A stretch of 30,589 nucleotides of DNA from Chara braunii (Eukaryota > Streptophyta > Charophyceae > Charales > Characeae), in assembly GCA_003427395.1 (NCBI GenBank), contig BFEA01000711.1:364965-395553 (forward strand), in the 5' to 3' direction. The number at the start of each line of letters is the position of its first letter. The stretch's first letter is position 1. Shown here piece by piece: positions 1 to 9,553 of the stretch. Both the position numbers and the translations under genes were made by a program. The notes below the pieces were generated by a model, which was given only the letters and a program-made list of their open reading frames with translations, was not told the DNA's origin and searched no databases.

Positions 1-78
1 GAAAGGAGGCGAGGAAGGTGAAGAAGAAGAAGAGGATTGGCGAGGAAGAAGAGCCGGCAGCCATAGCTGACCGGAGGG

Positions 79-186
79 TTGACCAAGAGGGTTGACTGGA
101 GGTGTTGACCGGCGGTTACCGGAGTTGACTGGGGGTTGACCGAGGGTTGACCGTAGCGTTGACCGGCGTTGACCAAGACTTTGACC
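79..186 (+). repeat. Cluster of nine TTGACY (W-box-like) motifs
   Basis: Nine copies of TTGACC or TTGACT occur in 108 bases, mostly in the context GGTTGACCG or CGTTGACCGG, with irregular 8-16 bp spacing. TTGAC[C/T] is the known core of the W-box bound by plant WRKY factors. Further TGACC motifs appear at about 439, 532 and 625 in the duplicated part of the leader. The motif density is seen directly. Regulation by WRKY proteins is inference. Confidence 0.6.
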
Positions 187-358
187 AAGCTGGAGTTGGT
201 AACATCTCGCCAAGCCCTCAGCCTATCCCTTGCCCTATGGATGCACACACCCCTTGATACTTGCTGAGTCCAGTCTGTTTGTCTATTCTTTCCGCATCGA
301 GTCTCTTCTGTCCTAGGTGATAGTACTCTGTGGATGAAGGATAGAGCCTGGATGACGA

Positions 359-695
359 AACCCCTACCTGACTTAGTAGAGCTGATACCGTGTCTAATCT
401 CACTGTCCCTGAGTCCTAACCCTCCCAAGGACCGGTGCTGACCGGCGGGGCTCGGATTGGGCATGACACGGTGGGCTTGAACGGCGGAGTTGTGGGTTGA
501 CGCACCACGCAGTCTTAAGTGTTGAGGGCCTTGTTGACCCAAACCCCTACCGGACCTAGTAAGTCTAAAGGCCGTGTCTGACGACTCGACTATCCCGGAG
601 GTCAAACCCTCCGAAGGACCGGTATTGACCGGCGGGTTGCTCGGTGTGGCATGGTAGGCCCGAAAGGCTGAGTTGTGGGCTGATGCGACAGGCCA
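359..695 (+). repeat. Degenerate tandem duplication, unit about 181 bp
   Basis: Two units start with AAACCCCTACC at about 359 and 540. Each continues with a GTGTCT element, CCCTCC-AAGGACCGGT, a TGACCGGCGGG block, GGCATGA/GGCATGG and GAGTTGTGGG, in the same order. The units differ by many substitutions and small indels, so the duplication is old relative to the element or is maintained as part of the leader. Confidence 0.7.
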
Positions 696-950
696 GACCA
701 AGCTGATTACGTCGTCCTGTCTGCGACGTTAAAGAATTCTTGCGGAGTTACGGGGGATCTCCTTAAATGCCTCCTGATGAGCAACAGGTCTAGTAGTGAC
801 AGCCATAGCATAGGTTCAGGCTAGAGACCATAGTTGGCAGGATCCCTGTCCGGATTCTGTGAGTCTTAGATTGAGTCTATAGGTTTGTCAGTCAGGGGTT
901 AGTGCCTACGTGGTGAGGAGTGGAATCATTCCGATTGTGCACCTATCACC

Positions 951-2845
951 ATGGTGGAGTTACGTAGTGGGAAGAGTACTAGCCCATACACCCCTGAGCA
1001 GCAAGAGAAGATGGTCACCTTAGTTAAAGAGAACAGGGAGAGAAAAGAGCGCGAGAAGCAAGCGAAGCTAAAGGCTATCGCAGACAAGCAGCCGGCGAAG
1101 ATGAAGGAATTGGAGGAGGAGATGGAGAAAAAGAAGAAGGTTGTTGAAGAAGAAGCGACAGCAGAAGAAGAAAAAGAGCGGATGAGAATTGAGAGTGGAG
1201 AAGGGAGCAGTGGTGGCACGATGAAGAGGGATATAGATGATGAGATTGAGAAGAAGATAAGCGAGTGGGTCGCTAATTTTTCGTTGGGAGAAGAGGAGGA
1301 GGCGGAGTCTTACGTGACTGAAGATGAAGAGGCTGCGCTAGCCAGTGAGCTAGCAGCAATGACAGATCCAATGGAACGGCGAGAAAGGGAGGAGGAGCAG
1401 AAATTGGCATGGAACCTAAGGATGAAGAGGGAGAAGAAGAGGAGGAGAGAGGAAGTGAACAAAATGACCGCAGAGGTAGCAAAGGTGCAGGAGGTATTGG
1501 GCCAGCCGGATGATAAGGCCAAGTGGGATAAGGTACTGGGGTACCTAGAGTGTTGAGCAAAGCCTGGATGGAGGAGCGCCAGGCCAGTTGGAGCCAAGAC
1601 GTAGCGTTAAGTGCCATGCGGTCGGGGTTCAGGGACTTTGCGTGCGAGATCGTCACCCACATTGGGGGCGAAGTAAAACAGTTGAGGGACAACGTATGGA
1701 AGTTTTGTGAGGGCGCCATTGAGGGTGCCAAAGCCATAGCCGTTGTAGAAGGCGAGGCCAGACCCCGTAAGGACCCAGTTAAGCTTAAGTTCCCAGACGC
1801 ATACGGGGGTAAGAGGGAGGAAAACTTTGACAATTGGGAAGCCAGTGTCAATAGCTATATATATCTACAACACATCCTGATAGAGGAACAAGTCCTCGTG
1901 GCCTTCAAGGCCCTTAAGGATGAGGCAGCTAGCTTTGCCAGGTCCCTTGCGCGCGCAACCGGTTGTGAAAACAACCTGGTTGCATATTCAAAAGTCACCC
2001 CCCTTTCCCATTCCTCAAGCTCCTCAAGGAGCGATTTGCTGACCCAACGCGAGGCGTTAGAGCCTTAGATAAGTTACAGACGATCCACTCACGACAGTGG
2101 AGGCGTGCAAGAGCACTCAAGGGTACTATGGACGACTTGGTAGCCGTCCCAGACCATGGGGTCACTGAGACCCAATTGGTCCAGTTATTTTATCGTGCCA
2201 TGGCAGAGGCCCTACGTGGGCATTTCTTTGACAAGTCTCAACAGGCCGGCATCACTTACGATGCGTTGAGTAGAGAAGTCGTCCTGTATGAGTCAAAGTC
2301 CATGCCAGTCACCACTTTCTGGCACAGGGACTTAGATAAGGGAAAGAAGTGGAAGGGCCGTACCATCTTAGGCCAGGTGAGGGCCAAGGATTATATGATC
2401 CTTACCTTAGAGGAAGGTGGTACCGATGAGGTCCCATATAGTCAAATTGAGTGGGGCCTAGAGGAAGAAGACAGTAGTATGGGTCAAGGGAGGTCCTATG
2501 CTGCTGTCGCGGCTAGAGGGAGGCCGCAAAGTAGAGGAGGAGGCCAGGGCCAAAGGGGCCAGGCCATGGGAGGTCGAGGACCGGGCGCACAGGGGGTTGG
2601 CGGACAGGGAAACCGCCAAGTGGGAGGTAGGGGTCAAGGTCCCCCGCCAAATCGCCAGGGTTCAAATCAGTCCCCACGGCGAGGAGGTAGAAGACCACCT
2701 CAGGGAGGATGGCACCCAAGCTTGCCACAGGGCAGGCCCTGGGAAGATTTGGGCTTGAACCAGCGCATATGGTAGGAGCGCGTGGACCAGGGTCAGTGCA
2801 TATTCTGTGGTGACGTGACCCGGCCCATGTCATTAAATTTTGTCC
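951..2845 (+). pseudogene. gag: gag of copy A (coiled-coil head, capsid-like domain, RG-rich linker, CCHC knuckle)
   Basis: The start at 951 follows CACCATGG, a good plant initiation context. Residues 1-200 are an extremely charged K/E/R-rich region expected to form coiled coil. After a frameshift near 1550 comes a retrotransposon-gag (capsid-like) domain at about 1780-2330, with a second frameshift near 2005. About 2500-2740 encodes an R/G/Q-rich low-complexity linker. A TAG stop at 2773 and a further frameshift inside the zinc knuckle (CIFC at about 2797; the His and last Cys are read in the next frame, at 2826-2842) break the end. Known role of the family: Gag forms the particle and binds the RNA genome. 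The coding order is clear; the protein is no longer made intact. Confidence 0.85.
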
Positions 2846-3129
2846 TAAGTATAGACAGGCCCGTTGGGCTGCTCAATCGTCAAAAGGCAGCCGCCAGTAG
2901 GGGTCGCAACTGCTCCTACTTCAAGGCCATGTGGAGAAGTGAGTGCGCGCGAACAAGACTTTCCCAACCCACATGAGCCTATGGCAGAGGTTGCAGGCTC
3001 GTGCCTAGCTAGCTGTCCAGAGACCGCCTGTGTTAGCGTCTTTTTAGGCACGTCCCTCACAGGTGTGGCAGAAGAGTTAAAGGAGAGGATGCCAGCTTGG
3101 GCCAAGATGAAGAAAAGAGCAAAGGATAG

Positions 3130-3690
3130 CTGATTTTGGTAGATGTAGAAGTTTTCAGGAGTAGAGTAGGGGCCCTTATAGACTCAGGGACCACCCGCAG
3201 CTATATTAGCCGTAGGGCGCTGAAGAAGTTAAAGTTAGGATTAAAAATCTAGAACTTGACAGCCCCATAGTCAGTGTCCTTGCAGACAACCGCACAATGC
3301 GTGTTGAGGACTATGTAGAGGAGGTCCAGGCGTACTTTCGCCTAGAGAAGGATGGGAAGGTGGAGAAAGTTATCCATTCCCCGATTCTCCTCGTGCAGGA
3401 TGACCTTCCTTTCGATGTAGTATTGGGAATGGATTGGGGAGAGGCAGCAGGAGCCACACTCCACTTGAGACAGCATGAGTGTAGGCTCCCTAGTCCATCA
3501 GGCGATGTTAAGACTGCCCGCCTGTTTCATGTGTCAGGTGTAGATAACACCTTGGCACATTGCTGTCTCAGTGCTCCCGCGTTCGCACGATTAGTGAAAA
3601 AGGAGCGATTAGAGGAACAGGTCTTTGTAGTTTATGTTAGACTTGCAACTGAGGCTAAGGAAGAAGTGAGTTCCACAGATCCAACCATAG
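3130..3690 (+). pseudogene. pol: Aspartic protease domain of copy A pol
   Basis: The active-site triad DSG is encoded at 3181-3189, in the context ALIDSGTTRSYIS. The frame then stops just after 3240, and the reading continues in another frame from about 3246. The C-terminal retropepsin signature DVVLGMDW follows at about 3415-3438. Retropepsins cut the Gag-Pol polyprotein. The catalytic motif is intact, but the frameshift near 3235 splits the domain. About 270 bases between the zinc knuckle and this domain contain only a poorly conserved linker. Confidence 0.85.
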
Positions 3691-4545
3691 CCAAGCTGCT
3701 GGAAGAGTTCAAAGACTTAACTGAGTCGTCGACAAGAGTAGTGTCGCGACCCATCCAGCATAGGATAGAAATAGAGCCTGGCAGTAGAACTCCTAAGGGA
3801 GCAGTCTACAGGATGTCCCCTAGAGAGTTAGAGGAGCTGCGCAAGCAGTTAGACGAGCTCCTAGAGAAAGGTTGGATCATGCCCAACTCGTCTCCTTTTG
3901 GAGCACCAGTTTTGTTTGTCCCCAATAAGGGAGGAGACTTTAGAATGTGTATAGACTATAGGGGTTTGAATGCGATTACTGTAAAGAATGTTGAACCGCT
4001 GCCCAGGATAGACGATCTTTTAGATCGGGTGCAGGGTTGCAAGTATTTCTCCAAGATAGATTTGAAGTCCGGATACCATCAGATAGAGGTCCATCCTGAT
4101 GACTAGTACAAGACTGCGTTGCGGATTCGTTATGGGCACTATGAGTTTATAGTGATGCCCTTTGGACTAACCAACGCGCCAGCTACTTTTCAGCGTTGTA
4201 TGAATGACCTGTTTAGGCCATGGTTAGACAGGTTTGTAGTAGTTTATTTAGATGATATCTTAGTTTTTAGTAAGACCCTCCAGGAGCACTAGGGTCATCT
4301 GAGGCAGGTCTTGGAGAAGCTGAGGGAGGCTGACTTCAAGATCAATCCTAAGAAGTGGGAGTGGGCCAAGACACAAGTCTTGTACTTGGGCCACGTACTA
4401 GACGGAGATGGCATCAAGCCAGAGGACAGCAAGATCGCGGCGATTAGAGACTGGCCGACGCCCCACACATTGATAGAGTTGTGGTCGTTGCTAGACCTAG
4501 CTAATTATTATAGAAAGTTCGTCAGGAACTTCTCCACTATCGTTG
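3690..4545 (+). pseudogene. pol: Reverse transcriptase domain of copy A pol
   Basis: Canonical Ty3 RT blocks appear in order: [57 protein letters not shown] and the catalytic YLDD at 4245-4256, then YLGHVLDGDGI in the thumb region. Stops at 4104-4106 (TAG, after HPDD) and 4290-4292 (TAG, after LQEH) interrupt one otherwise continuous frame. RT copies the genomic RNA into cDNA in the cytoplasmic particle. Both catalytic Asp residues survive, so decay is by nonsense mutation rather than active-site loss. Confidence 0.95.
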
Positions 4546-5129
4546 CTTCCCTGCGCCGGTTGCTTAAGAAAGAGGCAATCTGGCAATGGGATAAAGATTG
4601 TACATCTGCGCTCAAAAAGTTAAAGCGCGCGTTAATAAAGTACCCTGTCCTCAAAGTAGCTGATCCGTCTTTGCCTTTTGTCATCACCACGGACGCAAGC
4701 CGGTATGGGATAGGCGCCGTGTTGCAGCAAGACGACGACAATGGCTATAGACCCGTAGAGTTCATGTCCGCGAGGATGCCCTCAGAGAAGGTAGCCACCT
4801 CGACGTACGAGAGAGAACTCTACGCTCTCAGGCAGGCTTTAGAGCACTGGAAGCATTACCTGCTTGGGAGGCACTTTAAAGTGTATTCTGACCACGAAAC
4901 GCTTAGATGGTTAAAGACCCAGGCCAAGATGACACCGAAGTTGACTAGGTGGGCCGCAGAGATAGACCAATATGACTTTGAGCTTAAGCCAGTGAAGGGC
5001 AAGTACAACGTAGTTGCGGACGCTCTGAGTAGGAGATCAGACTACTTTGGAGCCATAGTACACTATCTGGATATAGGGAGAGACCTGCAGGAGAAAGTGA
5101 AGCAAGCATATGCGCAGGACCCTATCTAG
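4546..5129 (+). pseudogene. pol: RNase H domain of copy A pol
   Basis: RNase H carboxylates are visible in VITTDASRYGIGAVL, YERELYALRQAL and KVYSDHETLRWL, and the domain closes with VVADALSRR. It removes the RNA strand of the RNA-DNA hybrid during cDNA synthesis. The domain shares its frame with RT and ends in a premature TAG at 5127-5129; copy B reads Tyr at the matching position (DPIYSDLL). No lost catalytic residue was noticed. Confidence 0.93.
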
Positions 5130-6065
5130 AGCGACCTCCTAAAGAGAGTTAGAGAGGCCCTCAGAGACTGAGCCAGATTACCGCACTACAGATGGGTTGC
5201 TGTTTGAGAAGACTAACGTATTTGACCGCCTGTGCGTTCCCAACAGCGAAGAGATTCGTAGTCTGATCCTAGGGGAATGCCACGATACTGAGGGACATTT
5301 CGGTTGGCAAAAGACTTTAGCCAACCTGATGCGTGCGTACACCTGGCCAGGGATGAAGAATGATTGCATAGAGTATGTCCGCAGTTGTAAAGTGTGTCAG
5401 AGAAATAAGACTACTACATGCGCGCCCCTAGGTCTTCTCAGACCCTTGCCTATTCCGGATCAGCCGGGAGACTGAGTGTCCATAGACTTTATGGACACCC
5501 AAGTCAAGAGTAGACATTGTAAGATCCAAGTCATGGTTATAGTCGACCGTTTTAGTAAGTATGCAGTTTTTGTTCTTTTGCCTGCAGAGGCACGTACAGA
5601 CCTAGTTATACAAAAGTTCTTTGACTCTTGGGTTAGTGAGAATGGAATCCCATTGTCAATAGTTAGCGATAGAGATAGTCGCTTCACCAGCCAGAACTGG
5701 CAAGAACTCATGAGAGTCTCCGGATCTAAGTTGTTAATGTCGTCCGGCCGCCACCCAAAGGCTAACGGTCAGACTGAACAGATGAATAAGATCCTACAGC
5801 AAGTTCTGCGCATGTACATTAGACCAGACCAGATCAACTGGGATGAGATGTTGCCCAAGGTAGCTAGTGCATACAACAACAACGTACATCTATCCACCTG
5901 CGGCACTCCCAATGAGCTGCACATGTCCTTTAGACCACGCAGACCGTTCGAAGGACTGAACCGGGATCAGATTCACAGATTACCGCCCGGTACCAGGGAG
6001 TTTGCAATACAGCACGAAAAGAATTAGCAACTGTTGTTGAAAACCTCAGGAAGGCCCAGCACAGA
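5130..6065 (+). pseudogene. pol: Integrase of copy A pol (H2C2 zinc finger and DDE core)
   Basis: After a frameshift near 5160, the H2C2 zinc-binding region is read at about 5275-5410 (ECHDTEGH ... SCKVCQRN). The DDE core follows: first Asp in SIDFMD at about 5480, second in SDRDSRF at about 5665, and Glu in NGQTEQMN at about 5770. A TGA at 5473-5475 interrupts just before the core; W is usual there in the family. Another frameshift near 6010 separates the core from the C-terminal part. Integrase joins cDNA to host chromosomes. The triad is preserved, the reading frame is not. Confidence 0.93.
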
Positions 6066-6572
6066 ATGATAGAGCAGGCTAATAAGCACCGCCACCCTTC
6101 GCAGTTTCAGGTAGGCGACTTAGTCTGGGTCAAGGCTAAAGAGCTTGCACCTGAGGAAAACATCTCGCAGAAGTTACTGCCTGCATATAGAGGACCGTGG
6201 CCGGTTCTAGAAGTCAAGGGCGGAGAAGATGGACCGTCCTACACTGTACAAATCCCATTACACCTCCACACATATCCTGTGTTCCACGCTTCAAAGTTGT
6301 TGCCGTGTGTCACAAGCCAACAGTTCCCTTCAAGACGATCTATGATTCCTCCGGATATGGATGGAAATTATGACAGTGAAGGTATTGTAGACGAGGATGT
6401 GTTTCGAACAGGAGGTAGAGGTCGTCCCCAGAAGCAGTATAAGGTCCGGTTTGCCTATCAAGAACCGGAGGACAACCGCTGGTTCCCAAGAACAGAACTT
6501 CTACAGACAGCTCCCGACGTAGTCAGAGCTTATGAGCGTGACAGGAAAGGTAAAGGTCTCGCCTTGGACTAA
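6066..6572 (+). CDS. pol: C-terminal integrase tail with chromodomain-like module, copy A
   Basis: An open segment of 168 codons in its own frame. It starts with the GPY/F-type region (QFQVGDLVWVKAKEL, then AYRGPWPVLEVKGG) and ends with a chromodomain-like fold (YKVRFAYQEPEDNRWFPRTE). Aromatic residues are present, but the usual K-W-x-G-Y core is altered to R-F-A-Y-Q. In chromoviruses this module directs integration to particular chromatin. The stop TAA at 6570-6572 is the natural end of pol, about 40 bases before the LTR. It is part of a broken polyprotein, not an independent gene. Confidence 0.8.
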   Translation: MIEQANKHRHPSQFQVGDLVWVKAKELAPEENISQKLLPAYRGPWPVLEVKGGEDGPSYTVQIPLHLHTYPVFHASKLLPCVTSQQFPSRRSMIPPDMDGNYDSEGIVDEDVFRTGGRGRPQKQYKVRFAYQEPEDNRWFPRTELLQTAPDVVRAYERDRKGKGLALD

Positions 6573-6595
6573 GATGTTCTCGGAGGACCTCGAAT

Positions 6596-6610
6596 TTAGG
6601 ATGGCGGGAG
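6596..6610 (+). other. Polypurine tract of copy A
   Basis: A purine-rich stretch (TTAGGATGGCGGGAG) lies immediately before the LTR start TGAAACGG. This is the position where plus-strand priming occurs in LTR retrotransposons. It is modest in purity. Confidence 0.6.
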
Positions 6611-6850
6611 TGAAACGGTTTTCACCTCTCAGCAGTAACAGATGCAGTACCCAGGGTACGATCCCTAGACCTTGCCTTCCCCATGTACAGTATCCGTGTA
6701 GACCCCGAGAGTTGAACCTGTGACCTGTGTATTCGTAGACAGTTGATAGGTCTGTCATAGGTCCGTAGGTAGCAGGGGTTCGATCTGTAGATCTATAGAG
6801 TAGAAGTCTTAGTGAGTTCCAGAAGCTTAGCTGTAGTCCTTCTAGAAGGT

Positions 6851-6899
6851 AGGCAAGTGGGCAAGTGGGCAAGTAGTCAAGTGGCGAGGCAAGTGGTGG
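6851..6899 (+). repeat. Short tandem repeat of GGGCAAGT type in U3
   Basis: Five to six degenerate copies of an 8-10 bp unit (GGCAAGTG, GGCAAGTA, GTCAAGTG, GGCAAGTG) lie upstream of the LTR TATA box. Short repeats in U3 often act as enhancer elements in retrotransposons; that is inference here. Confidence 0.6.
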
Positions 6900-7063
6900 A
6901 CTAAGCTGCAGTGCAATTGCAGTATGACGACGGTAGGATAGCAGTGAGTCCACAGTCAGTCGGCGGTAAGGTCCAGTCAGTCCCAGTCCGGTCCAGCAAG
7001 TACCACGGGGGACTGTGAGCACCATGGGCCGATGGCAAAGGGCAGACCAACAAGTTTCCGAAG

Positions 7064-7070
7064 TATAAAT
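7064..7070 (+). promoter_or_regulatory. TATA box of the copy A LTR promoter
   Basis: TATAAAT sits about 30 bases upstream of the point (about 7090) from which copies A and B remain strongly similar. That matches a U3/R boundary with transcription starting near 7095. The start site itself is inferred. Confidence 0.6.
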
Positions 7071-7484
7071 CAAGAGGCAGCGCCCAGCCTTTCATTNATT
7101 CCTGCGTGAGCCATGCGGAAGCGCTGCCACAGCGACTTGTGCAAGGAGGTCTGCAGATGAGCCCGGAGGACGCAGTGGGCGAGAGAGGAGCTTAGTATAG
7201 CGATAGGGTAGAGGCAGCCATAGCTGCCATAGCTGTAGTTAGTAGGAAGTGTGTGATTGTGTGTTCGAGTGTTCAGAGTGATGCGTGTGGGATATCCAGG
7301 GTGATCCAGTGTATGTGAACAGTGAGTTGTTTGGGCGCTGAGTCGCCATAGCCAGTTGAGAGTGAACTCGTATCTGGAAGCCATATCTCTGAGTTTTGAG
7401 TGGGCGCACGCCAGTTTGCTGTGCTGCTGTTTACGTGCATGAAAAGTGTGAATGAGAATGAGTCTGATTGCACATTGTTAAATT

Positions 7485-7503
7485 AAAAAAAAAAAAAAAA
7501 AAA
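7485..7503 (+). repeat. Poly(A) run just outside the copy A LTR
   Basis: Nineteen A residues begin 13 bases after the LTR end. It could be the tail of an older retroposed sequence into which copy A inserted, or a simple repeat. Confidence 0.8.
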
Positions 7504-8010
7504 GAGCAGACACGGAAACTGCAGACCTTGAAACAGGGCCCTAAACCATGAGGTAGGAATAAACCTGGATGATGGAAACAAAGGTCAACAAGACGTAAAC
7601 CAGCAGACATGGAACGAGCACTACGTGCAACGTGTGTGCAGATCCACACTAGGAACGGACTGCGAAAAGCCAGGAAGAGTGTGTCAGCACTCTCCAGTTG
7701 TCGTAGATTGCGTGTTTTTTTCGTTCTCCAACATGTGATTCAGCGGCGTGTGACTCAACTCCTGAAGCCTGCTCTGTGCTGGATCCTGGGGCACTAATGA
7801 GCTTTAAATGCTGTCTGCAGGGCCACTGCAGCTTTGCCAGAGGAAACTTCGTTGTCCTATTGTAGCAATCTGCTGTGTGCTGCTTCTTCATTCGAGTCGA
7901 CAAGGGAAGAAGGTGGTTGTGGGAGTACAAGGGCGTAAGCACCATGAAGGGGACAAGGGCGAGAGAGCACAAGTGACATCCCCGCATGGGAGAGGGGGGT
8001 TAGAGGAGGG
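7504..8010. other. Non-coding stretch, no recognisable feature
   Basis: Mixed-composition DNA without a convincing ORF, tRNA or repeat. Short ORFs on both strands overlap one another and show no family motif. The last 100 bases become G/A-rich and lead into the RGG-coding stretch at 8011. Confidence 0.5.
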
Positions 8011-8250
8011 TTGAGCAGGAGGCGGGGTGGAGGTAGGGGGAGAGGAGGGGGGAGGTTCGCCTGCAGGGGAAGGCCTGCGGTCTATCGAGGGGGAGAGGGG
8101 AAAAAGAAGGCCTATGCTGATGAGCATGGTGGCCTCTCTCTTCATCGCCTCGTTTTGGAGATGATTTGTCGTCTTGAAATGGAAGCTAAAAGGGACTTAG
8201 AAGGGGGACGCAGTGTGGGCAGGCATGCTCATTGGGAAGCGGTGAGTTGA
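7919..8250 (+). other. Possible exon encoding an RGG-rich peptide, ending at a splice-donor-like site
   Basis: From about 8011 the plus strand is open for 79 codons. The translation starts MSRRRGGGRGRGGGRF and continues into a non-repetitive part (SLHRLVLEMICRLEMEAKRDL), predicted helical. The stop falls inside GCG-GTGAGT at 8239-8247, a strong 5' splice-site match. This could be a first exon of a host gene or a captured fragment. RGG boxes bind RNA in known proteins, but the small size and G-rich DNA make chance equally possible. No downstream exon could be assigned with confidence. Confidence 0.25.
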
Positions 8251-9447
8251 ATTGGCAAATGAATAGCTATATTGAGCTCAGTGGGATTTAGTCGACCAAC
8301 TGCAATTTTGTTGTGCTGGTTCATTCCTAGCGCTCTGTATAATGGCTTATAACTTACAAGTTACAACCTCATCTCTCGACTCTCACCCGATGCATTGTAT
8401 GATGGCCTCCATCAGCACCCACTTCACCGGTGGAATCAAGATGCTATTTCACTAGCATCTCGACGGGAGTCAACGCTCTTCGAAAGGGATTGCAGGGTGG
8501 CTTCAGAAGGCGCTGTTTTCTTCCTGAAGGCTTGTTCCTTTAGTTCTCTGGATGCTAGCTTCTGGACAGAAGCTCTGGCTCTAGCGGTTCCTTAAACTGC
8601 TGTCCGGTTCAAGTGATTGTCGTAGCAAGGGTCTCCGGGAATTTCGCACTGTCATCTGCAATGTGGTTAACCAGGGGTGTTATTTTCGACGAATTTTGCA
8701 CTGATGCCGGCGAAAACGGTGAATATTTGGCGCCCCTTTAACCATCTCTCGTGTATTGGGACCGCAATCAGCTCCATATACATTTGGAATGCTGTGCAGT
8801 GGAGCGGGGCCCAATGTCTTGAAAGTTAAGTGTTCACACTCAGGATTCCAAACCGGTACGCTTATCTATGTCATCGACTCGTCTTTTTTTTTTCCTAACC
8901 AACTGTTGCATACTCGTGAAACACAGTCATAAGTATGGCGCAGATTCCCAGAACCGACGAGATAATACAGAGTTAATACAAATGCAAGCGGAAGACTTGA
9001 GATACCTTGGACTGACTCGGACCTGACTCGGACGGCAATTGAACACTCTCAAACATTCATCAGGGGTGTGAAAGCCCTGGCCGTAGACATAGACGAAGGG
9101 CCAGGGACTGAGATCATCCACGGACGAAGGGAGAGAGGAGAGAGACGAAAGGAGGAGGAGAGGGGAAGATGACGTCAACTCAATGTTTCCAAAGATAGTA
9201 TCTTGAAATGGTAGAAGTGACGAAAATCCGAAATGTCGTGAATGCCAAGTCTCGCAATATCTCAGATATCAATCTCACAATGTCAAGTACATCTCCAGAA
9301 GGAAGATGAAATCAGATCCCCAAGTAGTCCTCAACTCGTAGTCGCAATGTCGCTGTTCCCCATGTTATCAGAATTCGTAACCATCCCTCATACTGCTGTA
9401 GTCCCGTAGGAGAACTCAGAAGTAGACTGAGACTGAGAAGGTAGGAG

Positions 9448-9449
<2 letters not shown>
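8251..9449. other. Mostly featureless region with one 66-codon ORF
   Basis: One plus ORF at 8395-8595 is preceded by an acceptor-like TTCATTCCTAG at about 8320, but shows no family motif. 8880-8900 has a T-run. The rest has no repeats or RNA genes that I can support. Confidence 0.4.
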
Positions 9450-9502
<53 letters not shown>

Positions 9503-9503
9503 N

Positions 9504-9551
<48 letters not shown>
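9450..9551. repeat. (AG)n microsatellite, about 100 bp
   Basis: Uninterrupted GA/AG dinucleotides apart from one N at 9503, which probably marks an assembly or base-calling limit in the repeat. Confidence 0.98.

Positions 9552-9553
<2 letters not shown>

Larger units (their letters stand above)
1..950 (+). other. Untranslated leader of retrotransposon copy A
   Basis: This stretch precedes the gag start and has no credible ORF. It begins purine-rich (1-60). It then holds an array of TTGACY motifs and a degenerate tandem duplication, both listed separately. By position it lies between the missing primer binding site and gag, where packaging signals are usually found in LTR retrotransposons; that role is inference. 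Confidence 0.7.
1..7472 (+). mobile_element. Ty3/gypsy chromovirus-like LTR retrotransposon, copy A (5' end outside window)
   Basis: The domain order gag, CCHC knuckle, protease, RT, RNase H, integrase, chromodomain-like tail, 3' LTR is that of Ty3/gypsy and is read left to right. No 5' LTR ending like the 3' LTR is present in the first 950 bases, so the element starts before the window. Several in-frame stops (2773, 4104, 4290, 5127, 5473) and frameshifts (near 1550, 2005, 2820, 3235, 5160, 6010) mean it is dead as an autonomous element. A second copy of the same family (copy B) lies on the opposite strand at 14974-17019. Confidence 0.93.
6611..7472 (+). repeat. 3' LTR of copy A (862 bp)
   Basis: The start is set by TG directly after the polypurine tract. 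The end is set by comparison with copy B: homology between 7080-7472 and the reverse complement of 14974-15402 stops exactly after TCTGATTGCA in both. The LTR has TG...CA termini. It contains a TATA box at 7064, a purine and GCAAGT-rich U3 segment, and an N at 7097 inside a CATT microsatellite that is intact in copy B. Confidence 0.85.

Noticed and set aside
926-1851. Long minus-strand ORFs opposite gag of copy A
   Set aside because: They are mirror images of the K/E-rich coding strand, giving Ser/Leu/Phe-rich nonsense with no family motif.
3297-6027. Recurrent in-frame TAG and TGA codons as possible stop-codon recoding
   Set aside because: Stops fall at different places in copies A and B, where the other copy has ordinary sense codons, and frameshifts are also common. 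This is decay, not an alternative code.
6501-7073. 190-codon minus-strand ORF across the LTR of copy A
   Set aside because: It covers U3 of the LTR and the pol end on the opposite strand. No motif is present, and the region is explained by the LTR.
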